A stretch of 64,000 nucleotides of DNA from Kribbella kalugense (GCF_004365875.1 NZ_SODF01000001.1:2046001-2110000); one strand, 5' to 3'; shown: positions 1 to 10,034, numbered from the stretch's first letter. Translations and numbers: made by a program. Notes: generated by a model not told the origin, from the letters alone.

Positions 1-795
1 AGCACGCCAGAGGGGTTTGTGGCCAAGCGGCTGGTGCCCGGTGAGGGGCGGCCGGGGCATTACGCGTACTGGCGCCGGCAGGCCGAAGTGGCCGGTAGTG
101 GTCTACTCGAGCGGACCGTCGGGCTGCGCGCGCCGCGGTGTGTGAAGGTCGAGAGCGATCCGGATGGCATCACGCTCTGGACGGATGCCGTTCAGACGAC
201 TCCGCTCACCTCCGTCGACGCGGCCGCCGCTATCGGGCGGTTCGCCCTGAATCGGCTGGAGCCTGCCCAGTGGTTCGCTCGGCGGATCATGCGCGACCGG
301 CTGGCTGATGATCAGCAGCACGGTGGCTGGGCCGCGCTCGAAACGGCCGAGGTTTTGCCCGCCCACGTACGGCGTACCGGCCATCAGCTGTGGACGCACC
401 GGGACGAGGTGATGTCCGAGCTCGATCGACTGCCGAAGCAGCTCATCCACGGCGACGCGCATCCGCCCAACCTGCTCCGGGCGGATGGCGACGACGTCAT
501 CGCGGTGGACTGGGATCAGTTCGGCATCGGCCCGTTGGGCTTCGACCTCGGGTACCTACTGCAGTTCACCCCAACACCGATCGCGGATCTCGTCGCCGCC
601 TACCAGACCGGCAGCGCGGCCACCTGGCCGGCCAGAGACGTACGGCGAGGTGCCGTGCTGACCGCTGCCGTCACCCTGGTCGCGCGTGCAGCGTGGGCGC
701 TCAATCAACCCGAGCCCGGAGTTCACCTGGAGCGCTTGCTCAGGCTGTCGGCCGTCGTCGACGAGGCGGTCAGCCACGCCTCGTGGAACGCCTGA
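1..795 (+). CDS. Aminoglycoside phosphotransferase-family protein, 5' partial
   Basis: The frame is open from base 1 and there is a possible GTG start at 19, but the frame continues upstream, so the true N-terminus is probably outside the window. The APH/choline-kinase-like catalytic loop HGDAHPPN lies near residue 143 counted from the GTG. The metal-binding segment VIAVDWDQFG follows about 20 residues later. Both are typical of the phosphotransferase fold that phosphorylates small molecules. The substrate cannot be told from sequence. The 3' end overlaps the convergent kinase-like gene by 73 bp, which is long for unrelated convergent genes. Family confidence is good; specific function is unknown. 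Confidence 0.8.
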   Translation, partial: STPEGFVAKRLVPGEGRPGHYAYWRRQAEVAGSGLLERTVGLRAPRCVKVESDPDGITLWTDAVQTTPLTSVDAAAAIGRFALNRLEPAQWFARRIMRDRLADDQQHGGWAALETAEVLPAHVRRTGHQLWTHRDEVMSELDRLPKQLIHGDAHPPNLLRADGDDVIAVDWDQFGIGPLGFDLGYLLQFTPTPIADLVAAYQTGSAATWPARDVRRGAVLTAAVTLVARAAWALNQPEPGVHLERLLRLSAVVDEAVSHASWNA

Positions 796-1505
796 TAGCT
801 CGGGAACCGCGCGGTCGTCGCCTCGAGGAGAACGTCTTCGAGCGCCGGCGGCGGGTCCGGGAGCAGGATCAGGCCGGCGCGGGCCATGACGTAGGCGTTG
901 GTTCGGGTGTCGATAGGCGCGCCCAGCGAGAGTTCTTCAGGCGCCATGAAGCGGGTCGAGCCGAACATGCGGCCCATGGTGTTGCGGTAGGCGCCGCGGT
1001 GATACGAGTCGAGGTCCATCACCGTCAGGCGATGGGTTGCGAAGTCGTAGATCAACGACCCGTCGTAGAAGTCGCCCTCGACCCAACCGGCCGCATCGAG
1101 GGCGGCGTGCAGGTCGTAGAGGGTGTCTAGGGCGGTGAGGATCTCCCCGGTCGGGAGGGCTTGGAAACGTCCGGCGGAATCGTGGAGAAGGTCACCGTCG
1201 CGCCAGTCGTAGACCAAGAGCGGACCGCCCGGGGACTCGACGACGGTGTGCAAGGTGGGCAGCGCGGAGTGGGTGACGGAGCGGCTGAGCTCGATCGCGT
1301 TGCGGAGGAGGGACACTCGGTCGGCGAAGCCGAGATAAGAGTCTGACGCGGCGGGGTCGCCGGCGGTCTTGACGAAGTACCGGGCATCGCCGGTCCGTAC
1401 GCCGTACGAGAAGTTGCCGGAGTCCTGGGTGGTGAATCGGGTGAAGATGGTGCCTAGCTGGTCGAGGTAGTTGGCCGGAAGGACGTCGATCTCACCGGGG
1501 AACAT
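723..1505 (-). CDS. Serine/threonine protein kinase-like protein
   Basis: This 260-residue protein starts at the ATG at 1505 (MFPGEIDV); upstream codons in frame look like shadow sequence of the divergent gene. The C-terminal half carries kinase-fold signatures: a metal-binding-like VMDLDSYHRG, then GSTRFMAPEE, which resembles the APE motif of the eukaryotic-like kinase activation segment. A clear HRD catalytic loop and a glycine-rich loop are not obvious, so it may be divergent or an atypical kinase. It ends in a 73-bp tail-to-tail overlap with the phosphotransferase gene and is divergent from acdS with only 26 bp between starts. Confidence 0.7.
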   Translation of the reverse strand: MFPGEIDVLPANYLDQLGTIFTRFTTQDSGNFSYGVRTGDARYFVKTAGDPAASDSYLGFADRVSLLRNAIELSRSVTHSALPTLHTVVESPGGPLLVYDWRDGDLLHDSAGRFQALPTGEILTALDTLYDLHAALDAAGWVEGDFYDGSLIYDFATHRLTVMDLDSYHRGAYRNTMGRMFGSTRFMAPEELSLGAPIDTRTNAYVMARAGLILLPDPPPALEDVLLEATTARFPSYQAFHEAWLTASSTTADSLSKRSR

Positions 1506-1531
1506 CCCGCTGACCCTAGTGGAGGAACTTG

Positions 1532-2587
1532 ATGGGGCTGAGTGATTTTCCGAGGTACCCGCTGCTGTTCGGGCCGAGTCCGGTGCATCCGCTCGAGCGG
1601 CTGAGCGCGTACCTCGGTGGCGCGAGCGTCTGGGCGAAGCGGGAGGACTGCAACTCGGGGCTCGCGTACGGCGGGAACAAGACCCGGAAGCTCGAGTACC
1701 TCGTGCCGGACGCGCTCGCCCGCGGTGCGGACACGCTGGTCTCGATCGGCGGGTACCAGTCGAACCACACCCGGCAGGTGGCCGCGGTCGCGGCAAAGGT
1801 TGGGTTGAAGGCCGTCCTGGTCCAGGAGAACTGGGTCAACTGGCCCGATGCGCTCAACGACCGGGTCGGCAACATCCTGCTCAGCCGGATCATGGGCGCG
1901 GAGGTGCGGCTCGATCCGGCCGGGTTCGGGATCGGGTTCAAGGACAGCTGGAAGCAGGCCCTCGCGGACGTGGAGTCCCGCGGCGGTACGCCGTACGCCA
2001 TCCCGGCAGGTGCCTCGGACCACCGGCTCGGCGGACTGGGGTTCGCGAACTGGGCGGATGAGGTGGCGCAGCAGGAGCGCGAGCTCGGCGTCTTCTTCGA
2101 CACGATCGTCGTCTGCTCGGTGACCGGCTCGACGCATGCCGGGATGATCGCCGGGTTCGCCGGGCAGGACCGGCCGCGGCGGGTGATCGGGATCGACGCG
2201 AGCGCGAAGCTGCAGGAGACCCGCGCCCAGGTCGAGCGGATCGCCCGCGCGACGGCTGAGCTGATCGGGCTGGGTCGCGAGCTGCGGGACGACGAGATCA
2301 CCGTGCTCGAAGGCTGGGCCGGCGACGAGTACGGCGTACCGGTGCAGTCGACTCTGGACGCGATCCGGCTGACCGGTCAGCTGGAGGGGATGATCATCGA
2401 TCCGGTCTACGAAGGGAAGTCGATGGCCGGCCTCATCGACCTGATCCGCAACGGCGACATCCCCAAGGACTCCACCGTCCTCTACGCCCACCTCGGCGGC
2501 CAGCCCGCCCTGAATGCGTACAGCAGCCTGTTCACCGAGAGCAGGCCGCTACCAGCCCCCGGCGAAGAAGGATTCGAGGCCGGGTAG
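1532..2587 (+). CDS. acdS: 1-aminocyclopropane-1-carboxylate deaminase
   Basis: A PLP enzyme of 351 residues that splits ACC to 2-oxobutyrate and ammonia, best known for lowering plant ethylene. The PLP lysine region is [11 protein letters not shown], followed by [13 protein letters not shown]. The two positions used to separate true ACC deaminases from D-cysteine desulfhydrases look right: the Glu in DPVYEGKSM and the Leu in [12 protein letters not shown] chose the ATG at 1532 because GGAGGA sits 5 nt upstream; a TTG codon directly precedes it. The C-terminal tail is slightly longer than usual and overlaps the convergent membrane protein gene by 39 bp. A plant- or soil-associated lifestyle is implied. 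Confidence 0.9.
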   Translation: MGLSDFPRYPLLFGPSPVHPLERLSAYLGGASVWAKREDCNSGLAYGGNKTRKLEYLVPDALARGADTLVSIGGYQSNHTRQVAAVAAKVGLKAVLVQENWVNWPDALNDRVGNILLSRIMGAEVRLDPAGFGIGFKDSWKQALADVESRGGTPYAIPAGASDHRLGGLGFANWADEVAQQERELGVFFDTIVVCSVTGSTHAGMIAGFAGQDRPRRVIGIDASAKLQETRAQVERIARATAELIGLGRELRDDEITVLEGWAGDEYGVPVQSTLDAIRLTGQLEGMIIDPVYEGKSMAGLIDLIRNGDIPKDSTVLYAHLGGQPALNAYSSLFTESRPLPAPGEEGFEAG

Positions 2588-3367
2588 CGGATGGGCCGCC
2601 GTGGTCGCGTTCGCCACGACGATGACGGCAAGCACGAGCGCCAACAGCGGGATGAAGACGCCGTACGCCGCCAGCACTCGCCTCGATCGCCGCTCGGCCC
2701 GATCGGTCCTCGTGAAACCCCGCCACAGCAGGACGGAGACGACGACAAGCAGGATGACCACGATCGTGCCCTCGACGGCCATCACCGCGTGGAACTTGAC
2801 GTAGTCGTCGAGGATCGGGCCTAGGGCGGGTGAGTTCTGCCCGTCGACCAGCTGCTGCCTGATCTGAGCCAGCGTGTCGGGCAGCGAGCCAACTGAAGGG
2901 CTGCCGAACAGCATCGGCAGCAGGGAGCCGAACGGTGCCGCCATCCCATGGATGTTGGCCATCACGGCCGCCAGCGAGACCACCGCCAGAGCGGTGGCCA
3001 GGACACCACTCACTGCGAGAGCGGCTGCCCGAAGACCGCCGACCCGGAGGAACGCCTGCCAGCTCAGCACGCCGAGGACGATGAGCACCACCAGCAACGC
3101 CCCACTGAGCACCGCCTTCGCTACGTGGTAGCGAAACCAGTAGTCGACGACCCGCTGCAGCTCGGAGCCGAAGTCCGCGTTGCCGGAACTCCAGTACCCG
3201 ACGAACGCATTGCGGAAGGCCCCGATGAGTCGCGACTCGCCGCGAAGGTCGGAGGTCGCTGCGGTGCCCGCCAGCGCGGCCGGAGCCATCACGAAGGCGA
3301 CGACGAGCGCCGCGGCAATGGCCGCAACGCAGGCCAGCGCCCGCCAAGGCCGGAGCAAAGTGGTCAT
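2549..3367 (-). CDS. Conserved multi-pass membrane protein of unknown function
   Basis: The 272-residue protein begins with a hydrophobic N-terminal segment (about residues 10-32) ending near an AxA-like site, so it is either a signal peptide or a first membrane helix. Three more hydrophobic stretches follow at about 85-105, 115-135 and 180-200, and one near the C-terminus. Between them is a polar region with [16 protein letters not shown] recognise no catalytic motif. It is convergent with acdS (39-bp overlap). Function is unknown. Confidence 0.7.
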   Translation of the reverse strand: MTTLLRPWRALACVAAIAAALVVAFVMAPAALAGTAATSDLRGESRLIGAFRNAFVGYWSSGNADFGSELQRVVDYWFRYHVAKAVLSGALLVVLIVLGVLSWQAFLRVGGLRAAALAVSGVLATALAVVSLAAVMANIHGMAAPFGSLLPMLFGSPSVGSLPDTLAQIRQQLVDGQNSPALGPILDDYVKFHAVMAVEGTIVVILLVVVSVLLWRGFTRTDRAERRSRRVLAAYGVFIPLLALVLAVIVVANATTAAHPLPGLESFFAGGW

Positions 3368-3381
3368 GAGCTCAAGCTAGG

Positions 3382-3393
3382 CGGACCGGTCCG
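3382..3393. promoter_or_regulatory. 12-bp perfect palindrome, possible operator
   Basis: CGGACCGGTCCG is a perfect 12-bp palindrome just upstream of the start of the membrane protein gene at 3367. A regulator-binding site is possible, but a GC-rich 12-mer palindrome can arise by chance. A short hairpin (GCAGG/CCTGC, 3421-3435) follows the VIT gene stop and may help termination. Confidence 0.3.
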
Positions 3394-3447
3394 GACGAAC
3401 CATCACGCTGGATCGACCCTGCAGGTAGCGCCTGCGATACCTCTCGG

Positions 3448-4182
3448 TCAGCCGATTCCTGGGCCGACGAGGGTGCCGACGAAGTAGGTCAGGGCGGCGG
3501 CAGCGGCACCGAGGAGGAGTTGACGCAGGCCGGAGTACCACCAGGAGCGGCTGGTGACACGGGAGACGACCGCGCCACAGACGAAGAGCGCGGTCAACGC
3601 CAGGATCAGCGACGGTACGACGCTGCCCGCACCGAGCAGGTACGGCGCGAGCGGGATGAACGCACCCACGGCGAAGCAGATGAACGACGACGCGGCCGCG
3701 ACCACCGGGTTCGGCAGGTCGCCGGGGTCGATGCCGAGCTCCTCGCGGACGTGCTCCTCGAGAGCCTGCTCCGGGTTGGCGTGGAACTGCTTGGCGACCT
3801 TGCTGGCCAGGTCCGGATCGAGGCCCTTCGCGCGGTACGTCTCGGCGAGCTCGATCTCCTCGTCGATCGGGTGCTTCTTGATCTCCTTGCGCTCGACCTC
3901 GATCTCGGCGTGCGCCAGCTCGCGCTGGGACGCGACCGAGGTGTACTCCCCCGCCGCCATCGAGAACGCGCCCGCGGCCAGGCCCGCGAGTCCGGCCAGC
4001 ACGATGAACTGCGAACCCGAGCTGGTGCCGCCGTCCATGCCGGCGATCAGCGCGAAGTTCGAGACCAGGCCGTCCATCGCGCCGAACACCGCAGGACGCA
4101 GCCAGCCGCCGGTCACATCACGGTGGGTGTGATCACCTTGATGCTCCGACGACACCTCGGGTGTCTCAGTCACGGGACCCAT
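3448..4182 (-). CDS. VIT1/CCC1-family metal transporter
   Basis: A 244-residue membrane protein of the VIT/CCC1 family, which moves Fe(II) or Mn(II) across membranes. The N-terminal signature is FGAMDGLVSNFALIAGMDGG, with the Asp and Met residues typical of the transport path. A charged, helical cytoplasmic insert rich in Glu and Lys (about residues 75-150) matches the metal-binding insert of the family. Three hydrophobic C-terminal segments follow. Its start lies 17 bp inside the end of lgt, so it is the last gene of the long trp-lgt transcription run. The metal cannot be decided from sequence. Confidence 0.88.
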   Translation of the reverse strand: MGPVTETPEVSSEHQGDHTHRDVTGGWLRPAVFGAMDGLVSNFALIAGMDGGTSSGSQFIVLAGLAGLAAGAFSMAAGEYTSVASQRELAHAEIEVERKEIKKHPIDEEIELAETYRAKGLDPDLASKVAKQFHANPEQALEEHVREELGIDPGDLPNPVVAAASSFICFAVGAFIPLAPYLLGAGSVVPSLILALTALFVCGAVVSRVTSRSWWYSGLRQLLLGAAAAALTYFVGTLVGPGIG

Positions 4183-5233
4183 CAGACTCGGAACCGTTCT
4201 TCACTTCAACCTTCGGCTTGTCGTTCGCCTCGGCAGCCGGCCCCGCCGAGGCGGGGCTGGAATCGTCGGCGTCCGCTACGGAGGCGTCGTGCGCCTCGTC
4301 CGGCGCCGGCTCGTCGGCGTCCGCCTTCGCTTCGCTCGGCTCGGTGGCCGGGTCGGTCTTCTCGCCGTCCGCGGGCTTGCCGGCCGCGGGGCCGGTGGCG
4401 ATGTCTTCCTGACCAGGACGCTTGCGGGCGCTGACGACGAACGCCGCGACGGCGAGCACGAACAGGATGATCGCGGTCCACACGTTGAGGCGCAGCCCCA
4501 GGAAGTGGTTGACGGTGTCGATCCGCAGGTTCTCGATCCAGGCACGGCCCGCGGTGTAACCCGCGACGTACAGGAAGAACGCGCGGCCGTGGCCGAGCTT
4601 GAAGCGGCGGTCGATCAGGATCACCAGCGCGACCACGCCGAGGTTCCAGATCGCCTCGTACAGGAAGGTCGGGTGGAAGGTGGCGAAGTCGGCGTACCCG
4701 GGCGGCCGGTGCTCCGGCGCGATCTCCAGGCCCCACGGCTTGGTCGTCGGGCGGCCGAACAGCTCCTGGTTGAAGTAGTTGCCGAACCGGCCGAACACCT
4801 GCGCCAGCGCGATCCCCGGCGCCATCGCGTCCGCGACCGCCAGGAACGGCACCTTCGCCCGGCGGCAGGCGATCCAGGCGCCGAGCGCGCCGAATCCGAC
4901 CGCGCCCCAGATCCCCAGGCCGCCGTGCCAGATCTTCAGCGCGTCGATCGGGTGCTTGCCGTCGCCGAAGTACAGCTCGGCATCGGTGACGACGTGGTAG
5001 ATCCGCGCGCCGACCAGCCCGAACGGGATCGCCCAGAACATGATGTCGGCCAGCACCGGCGCCGAACCGCCGCGCGCCACCCAGCGGCGGCGGCCGAGCC
5101 AGTAGCCGACGAAGATGCCGGCCAGGATGCACAGCGCGTACGCGCGCAACGGCAGGCCGAAGATGTGCCAGACACCCTGGCTCGGGCTGGGGATGAACGC
5201 CGGAACCATCACGGCAGGAATCAGACTAGACAT
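4166..5233 (-). CDS. lgt: Prolipoprotein diacylglyceryl transferase
   Basis: Lgt transfers diacylglycerol from phosphatidylglycerol to the lipobox cysteine of prolipoproteins at the cytoplasmic membrane. The family signature FGRFGNYFNQELFGRPT and the later LYVAGYTAGRAWIENLR are present, with seven hydrophobic segments over the first about 275 residues. The acidic Ala/Glu/Asp-rich C-terminal tail (about 75 residues) is the extension common in actinobacteria. I chose the ATG at 5233; a GTG at 5260 is also open, and neither has a clear Shine-Dalgarno sequence. The SCO1 lipoprotein encoded in the same run is a direct substrate candidate. Confidence 0.93.
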   Translation of the reverse strand: MSSLIPAVMVPAFIPSPSQGVWHIFGLPLRAYALCILAGIFVGYWLGRRRWVARGGSAPVLADIMFWAIPFGLVGARIYHVVTDAELYFGDGKHPIDALKIWHGGLGIWGAVGFGALGAWIACRRAKVPFLAVADAMAPGIALAQVFGRFGNYFNQELFGRPTTKPWGLEIAPEHRPPGYADFATFHPTFLYEAIWNLGVVALVILIDRRFKLGHGRAFFLYVAGYTAGRAWIENLRIDTVNHFLGLRLNVWTAIILFVLAVAAFVVSARKRPGQEDIATGPAAGKPADGEKTDPATEPSEAKADADEPAPDEAHDASVADADDSSPASAGPAAEANDKPKVEVKNGSESDGSRD

Positions 5234-5297
5234 GGCAAGGGGAGACGCTACTCGACCCACCAGTGCACGGCCAGAAACACATGGTCACGATGGGGCC

Positions 5298-5993
5298 TCA
5301 GCTAGCGATCGCATCGACGGCCTTCTGCAGGCCGTCGGCGGTCAGTTGGTCGGTCGGCAACTGCTTGCCGTTGACGTAGACGGTCGGCGTCTCGGTCACA
5401 CCGCGGTCATCGGCCGCCTTGGAGACGGAGTCCAGCCAGTCGCCGTACGTGTTGTCCTGCAACGCCTGCTGGTACTTCGCGTCGCCGATCCCGAGCTGCG
5501 TCCCGAGGTCGGTCAGCTGGCCGGAGGTCCAGGATTTCGAGAAATCGGCGTACAGGTTGTCGGCGAAGCTGAGCGCCTTGCCGTTCGCGGCCGCCGCGGC
5601 GAAGGCGTTGGCCAGCCGGGCCGACGCGTCCGGATTGACGAACTTCAGCGGCCAGTACGTCAGCGTCGCCGTACCGTCCTCGACGAGCTTGTCGATGGTC
5701 GCGCCGCTGTCCTTCTCGAACTCCGCGCAGTGCGGGCAGCGGAAGTCCAGGTACAGCTCGATGTTGACCTTCGCGCCGGCCTTGCCGACCGTGACGCCCT
5801 TGCCGGACGTGCCCGGGCCGGTGATCACGGCCGGCTCGGTCTGGCCGGGTGAGCTCACCTCGACCTTGGAGTGACCGCGGTAGTACTGCACCCCGACGCC
5901 GGCGGCGAGAGCCAGGACCAGGACGATCACCACGACGATCCCAGTGGAGATCCGGCGCTTCGGCTTCTGGAGCAGCGGATTGGTGGTGCTCAC
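5298..5993 (-). CDS. DsbA-like thioredoxin-fold protein, membrane anchored
   Basis: A 231-residue protein. An N-terminal helix (about residues 18-38, after a basic KPKRR) anchors it, and the thioredoxin-like domain faces outside. The active site is FRCPHCAEFE, the CPHC motif of DsbA-type oxidases, and the cis-Pro segment is ETPTVYVNG. It therefore probably introduces or shuffles disulfides in secreted proteins. GTG at 5993 is the start: it overlaps the stop of the MauE/DoxX-like gene as GTGA, implying translational coupling. The MauE-like neighbour could be its redox partner in the membrane (inference). Confidence 0.87.
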   Translation of the reverse strand: MSTTNPLLQKPKRRISTGIVVVIVLVLALAAGVGVQYYRGHSKVEVSSPGQTEPAVITGPGTSGKGVTVGKAGAKVNIELYLDFRCPHCAEFEKDSGATIDKLVEDGTATLTYWPLKFVNPDASARLANAFAAAAANGKALSFADNLYADFSKSWTSGQLTDLGTQLGIGDAKYQQALQDNTYGDWLDSVSKAADDRGVTETPTVYVNGKQLPTDQLTADGLQKAVDAIAS

Positions 5994-6460
5994 GACGCAG
6001 TGACTCCTTGTGGTTCGGATACGACGGCGAACTTGCTGACCGGGTTCAGCCACAGCCAGCCGGCCAGCACCAGCAGGCCGATGTCCCGGAGGATCTCCTG
6101 CAGGTACTTCGTTTGCCCGGGCGCGACCTGACCGCCGCCGCCGAAGCAGCCGCAGTCGATCGACAGGCCGCGAGCCCAGGCGGACGACACCGCGGCGATG
6201 AAGACGATCATGAAGACACCCGCGGCCGCGGCCGTGGCGCGGACACCGAAACCGACGACCAGCAGCAACCCGATCGCGATCTCCAGGAACGGCAGACCCC
6301 AGCCGATCGGTGCCACGAGGGCCGACGGCAGCAAGTCGTACGCGCGGACCGCCTGGGCCGCCGTTTCGGGATCGGTGACCTTCAACGCGCCAGCGACCAG
6401 CATCACACCGCCGAGCACCAGCCGCGCGATCAGGGATACCCAGGGAAACCAGAACTTCAC
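5990..6460 (-). CDS. MauE/DoxX-family redox-associated membrane protein
   Basis: A small membrane protein of 156 residues with four predicted helices (about 5-28, 45-65, 70-95, 115-135). A CGCFGGGG segment after the third helix is typical of MauE/DoxX proteins that act with periplasmic thiol-disulfide proteins. It starts with GTG overlapping the SCO1 stop (GTGA) and ends overlapping the DsbA-like start (GTGA), so the three genes are a translationally coupled redox module. Family is clear; the exact reaction, perhaps reoxidation of the DsbA-like partner, is inferred. Confidence 0.83.
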   Translation of the reverse strand: MKFWFPWVSLIARLVLGGVMLVAGALKVTDPETAAQAVRAYDLLPSALVAPIGWGLPFLEIAIGLLLVVGFGVRATAAAAGVFMIVFIAAVSSAWARGLSIDCGCFGGGGQVAPGQTKYLQEILRDIGLLVLAGWLWLNPVSKFAVVSEPQGVTAS

Positions 6461-7113
6461 TGGTTGTCGTCGACCAGCTTCCCGAAGTCGTGCGCCAGGT
6501 CGCCGATGGCCGCGTTCGACAGCCAGAGCACGTTCGCCTTGTCGTTCTTGCCGAAACCGATCACCTGCGCTCCGTGACCGACCTCGTACCCACCGGAGGG
6601 AAGCTTCTGCATCCCTTCCACCGGTACGCCGACCGCCTTCGCGACGTCCTTGATCGACGACAGCGAGCCGGTCAGCCCGGTGAACGACGGGTCGAACCGG
6701 TCCAGGTACTTGCGAATCACCGGACCGGTGTCCCGCGAGGGGTCGGTGGTGATGAACAGCATCTGGATCTGGTCCCGCGTCGGCTGGTCGAGCTTGGTGA
6801 GCGCGGACGCCACGTCGGCCATCACGGTCGGGCACACGTCCGGGCAGTTCGTGTAGCCGAAGAACACCAGCGTGACCGGCTTCTTGGTCGAGGTGACCAG
6901 GTTGAACGGGTTCCCGCTGGTGTCGGTCAGGGTGGCCGCGGGCATCGTGTACGGCTGGTCGAGCGTCGCACCGCGCAACCCGTTCGGATCCTGGCTGCTG
7001 CGGATGATCGCACCGCCGGGGTTGTCGGGCTTCTCGGCCTTGCCACTGCAGCCCGCGAGGGCGAGCAGAGCCACCGCGGCCAGTAGCAGGGCCGCGCTTC
7101 TGGTTCGACTCAC
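6457..7113 (-). CDS. SCO1/SenC/PrrC-family lipoprotein (copper or redox chaperone)
   Basis: SCO1 proteins deliver copper to the CuA site of cytochrome oxidase or act as thiol reductases. The lipobox LALAGC follows a hydrophobic signal sequence, so this is a lipoprotein, processed after Lgt acts. The metal-binding motif YTNCPDVCPTV is intact. The distal histidine of the family is probably in EVGHGAQVIGF. GTG at 7113 gives a compact signal peptide; a TTG at 7131 overlapping the trpA end is also possible. Neither start has a good Shine-Dalgarno sequence. The 3' end couples to the MauE-like gene. Confidence 0.9.
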   Translation of the reverse strand: MSRTRSAALLLAAVALLALAGCSGKAEKPDNPGGAIIRSSQDPNGLRGATLDQPYTMPAATLTDTSGNPFNLVTSTKKPVTLVFFGYTNCPDVCPTVMADVASALTKLDQPTRDQIQMLFITTDPSRDTGPVIRKYLDRFDPSFTGLTGSLSSIKDVAKAVGVPVEGMQKLPSGGYEVGHGAQVIGFGKNDKANVLWLSNAAIGDLAHDFGKLVDDNQ

Positions 7114-7120
7114 AGCGGTT

Positions 7121-7945
7121 CTAACGATCAACGGTCGTACGGCGTTCCCGGCGTACGCCCTCGGCCAGGTCCTCGGTGAGCTCGCGAACCCCGGCCGGGC
7201 CGCCTTCCCCGAGCGCCTTGACCAGGGCTGCGCCGACGATCGCCGCGTCCGCGAACGCCGTCACACCGGCTGCCTGGTCGCCGTTGGAGATCCCGAGGCC
7301 AACACCGACCGGCAGGCCAGTCGCCGACTTCACCCGCGCCACCAGGGGCGCCGCGAGATCCGACGGCTTGTCGCGCGCGCCGGTGACACCCATCACAGCG
7401 GTCGCGTAGACGAAACCGCGGCAGGCGGCCGTGGTCATCGCGATCCGGGCGTCGGTCGACGACGGCGAGACCAGGAACACCTTGTCCAGATCGTGCTTGT
7501 CCGCGGCCGCGATCCACTCCGCGCCCTCGTCCGGGATCAGGTCGGGCGTGATCAGCCCCGCTCCCCCGACACCGGCGAAATCGGCCGCGAACCGGTCCAC
7601 GCCGTACCGCTCGATCGGATTCCAGTACGTCATCACGAGCACCGGAACGTCGGAGTACGCCGCGAGCTTCTCGACCGTGCTGAGCACGTCCCGGGTCCGC
7701 AGTCCACCGGCCCGCGCGATCTCGGTGGCGCGCTGGATCGTGACGCCGTCCATCACCGGGTCGCTGTACGGCAGGCCGAGCTCGACCACGTCGACCCCGC
7801 CGTCGATCATCGCCTTGACCCCGTCCACGGCAGCGTCGTACGTCGGGAAGCCGGCCGGCAGGTACCCGATCAGGGCGCCCCGGCCTTCGTCGTTCGCCTT
7901 CCGGATCGCGGCCCCGGCCTTGCCGAGGGCAACCACATCACTCAT
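7121..7945 (-). CDS. trpA: Tryptophan synthase alpha chain
   Basis: A TIM-barrel subunit of 274 residues that cleaves indole-3-glycerol phosphate to indole and glyceraldehyde 3-phosphate and passes indole to TrpB. The catalytic Glu is in [15 protein letters not shown] and the Asp follows in the same motif. The phosphate-binding end is [12 protein letters not shown]. Length is normal. It starts 8 bp inside the end of trpB, as expected for two subunits of one complex. Confidence 0.96.
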   Translation of the reverse strand: MSDVVALGKAGAAIRKANDEGRGALIGYLPAGFPTYDAAVDGVKAMIDGGVDVVELGLPYSDPVMDGVTIQRATEIARAGGLRTRDVLSTVEKLAAYSDVPVLVMTYWNPIERYGVDRFAADFAGVGGAGLITPDLIPDEGAEWIAAADKHDLDKVFLVSPSSTDARIAMTTAACRGFVYATAVMGVTGARDKPSDLAAPLVARVKSATGLPVGVGLGISNGDQAAGVTAFADAAIVGAALVKALGEGGPAGVRELTEDLAEGVRRERRTTVDR

Positions 7946-9140
7946 CAGAACCCCCCAGGCCGAACCACTTCGCCGCCGTGTCCATGTCCTTGTCCCCGCG
8001 ACCGGACAGATTCACCAGGATCGTTGCCTCAGGCCCCAGTTCCTTGGCGATGTCCAGCGCGCCGGCGACCGCGTGCGCGGACTCGATCGCCGGGATGATG
8101 CCCTCGGTCCGGGACAGCAGCTTGAACGCGTCCATCGCCTCGGCATCGGTGATCGGCCGGTACGACGCCCGCCCGGTCTCCGCCAGCCACGCGTGCTCCG
8201 GACCGACGCCCGGGTAGTCCAGACCGGCCGAGATCGAATGCGACTCGATCGTCTGGCCGTCCTCGTCCTGCAGCAGGAACGACCGCGCACCGTGCAGTAC
8301 GCCGACCTGTCCGGCGGTGATCGTGGCCGCGTGCCGGCCGGTCTCGAACCCGTCGCCGCCCGGCTCGATGCCGTAGAGCTTCACGTCCGCGTCCGGGATG
8401 AACGCGGTGAACAGGCCGATCGCGTTCGACCCGCCGCCGACCGACGCGACCGCGGCGTCCGGCAGCTTGCCGAGCAGCTCGAGCGACTGCTCGCGGGCCT
8501 CGTCACCGATACCGCGGACGAAGTCGCGGACCATCGCCGGGAACGGGTGCGAGCCGGCCGCCGTACCGAGGATGTAGTGCGTCTTGTCGACGCTGGCGAC
8601 CCAGTCGCGCAGGGCCTCGTTGATCGCGTCCTTGAGCGTCCGGCTGCCGTTCTTGACCGAGATCACCTCGGCGCCGAGCAGCTTCATCCGGGCCACGTTC
8701 AGCGCCTGCCGCTCGGTGTCGACCTCGCCCATGTAGACCACGCACTCGAGGTCCAGGTAGGCACACGCGGTCGCGGTCGCGACACCGTGCTGGCCGGCGC
8801 CGGTCTCGGCGATCACGCGGTGCTTGCCCATCCGCTTGGTCAGCAGGGCCTGGCCGATCGCGTTCCGGATCTTGTGCGCGCCGGTGTGGTTCAGGTCCTC
8901 GCGCTTGAGCAGGATCCGGGCGCCGGCCGCGTCCGACAGCCGGGTCGCGTCGAACAGCAGGCTCGGCGCACCGACGTACTCGCGCAGCATCCGCTCGAAC
9001 TCACCGGTGAACTCCGGGTCGGCCATGGCGTCGCGCCAGGCCTGGGTCAGTTCGTCGAGCGGCGCGATCAGCGCCTCCGGCATGAACCTGCCGCCGAAAC
9101 GGCCGAAGTGCCCGAACTGGTCGGGCAGCACAGTAGACAT
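7938..9140 (-). CDS. trpB: Tryptophan synthase beta chain
   Basis: A PLP subunit of 400 residues that condenses indole with serine. The PLP lysine is in [13 protein letters not shown] and the phosphate-binding loop is [10 protein letters not shown]. The N-terminal [14 protein letters not shown] is the standard TrpB1 opening. The ATG at 9140 is preceded by GGAAGG at suitable spacing. The 74 bp separating it from trpC hold no plausible small ORF on the coding strand. Confidence 0.97.
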   Translation of the reverse strand: MSTVLPDQFGHFGRFGGRFMPEALIAPLDELTQAWRDAMADPEFTGEFERMLREYVGAPSLLFDATRLSDAAGARILLKREDLNHTGAHKIRNAIGQALLTKRMGKHRVIAETGAGQHGVATATACAYLDLECVVYMGEVDTERQALNVARMKLLGAEVISVKNGSRTLKDAINEALRDWVASVDKTHYILGTAAGSHPFPAMVRDFVRGIGDEAREQSLELLGKLPDAAVASVGGGSNAIGLFTAFIPDADVKLYGIEPGGDGFETGRHAATITAGQVGVLHGARSFLLQDEDGQTIESHSISAGLDYPGVGPEHAWLAETGRASYRPITDAEAMDAFKLLSRTEGIIPAIESAHAVAGALDIAKELGPEATILVNLSGRGDKDMDTAAKWFGLGGSDE

Positions 9141-9214
9141 CCGACAAACCTTCCAACCCGGCTTTACGGCACGGGACAGTTTCGGCCCCGCGCCGTTTGG
9201 ACCGGGCGGGCGTT

Positions 9215-10021
9215 CTAGTGCCGCTGCTGGATGGCGGGGTGCGATCCGGCGGCGACGAGGTCGGCGACCGAGGCGCGAGGATCGCGGCCGGTCACCAGGG
9301 TTTCACCGACGAGGACGACATCGGCCCCGGCGCGCGCGAACTCGATTACATCATGCGGCCCGCGGACCCCGGACTCGGCCACCCGGACCAGCTCGGTCGG
9401 GATCGTCGGCGCGACCCGGGCGAACGTGTCCCGGTCGACCTCGAGGGTCTTCAGGTTGCGGTTGTTCACGCCGATCAGCTGGGCTCCGGCGTCCACCGCA
9501 CGCCGGGTCTCTTCCTCGTCGTGCACCTCGACCAGCGGGCACAGGCCGATCGAGTGCGCACGCTCGATCAGCGAGACCAGGGCCTCCTGCTCCAGCGCGG
9601 CCGCGATCAGCAGGATCATGTCGGCGCCGGCTGCCCGGGCCTCCCACAGCTGGTACGACGAGATGATGAAGTCCTTGCGCAGCACCGGCACGTCGACCCG
9701 GCCGCGGACCGCGCGCAGGTCGTCCAGGCTGCCGTTGAACCGGCGTTCCTCGGTCAGGACCGAAATTGCCGCGGCACCGCCCAGCTCGTACTCCCCGGCC
9801 AGCGCGGCCGGGTCGGTGATCTCGGCCAGCTCACCCTTGGACGGGCTGGACCGCTTCACCTCGGCGATCACCGCGATACCGTCACCGCGGAACACCGGCA
9901 TCGGGTCCTTAGCGTCGGGCTTGCGCTGGGCCTCCTGCTTCAGATCGTCCAGGCTGACCCGCGCCTGGCGCTCCGCGAGGTCCTCCCGGACCCCGGCGAG
10001 AATGTCGTCAAGCACAGTCAT
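9215..10021 (-). CDS. trpC: Indole-3-glycerol phosphate synthase
   Basis: A TIM-barrel enzyme of 268 residues closing the indole ring from CdRP. The family signature [13 protein letters not shown] with its catalytic lysine, the second lysine in VLRKDFI, and the C-terminal VAESGVRG are all present. It is not fused to TrpF; PriA at 44666-45439 presumably does the TrpF step. It lies 13 bp after the HGxxPAAW gene and belongs to the trp operon. Confidence 0.96.
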   Translation of the reverse strand: MTVLDDILAGVREDLAERQARVSLDDLKQEAQRKPDAKDPMPVFRGDGIAVIAEVKRSSPSKGELAEITDPAALAGEYELGGAAAISVLTEERRFNGSLDDLRAVRGRVDVPVLRKDFIISSYQLWEARAAGADMILLIAAALEQEALVSLIERAHSIGLCPLVEVHDEEETRRAVDAGAQLIGVNNRNLKTLEVDRDTFARVAPTIPTELVRVAESGVRGPHDVIEFARAGADVVLVGETLVTGRDPRASVADLVAAGSHPAIQQRH

Positions 10022-10034
10022 GTCTGTCCGCCCC

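Noticed and set aside
9141..9214. Small trpM-like ORF or attenuator between trpC and trpB
   Set aside because: The coding strand has no open frame with a start and ribosome site, and no tandem Trp codons or competing hairpins were seen.
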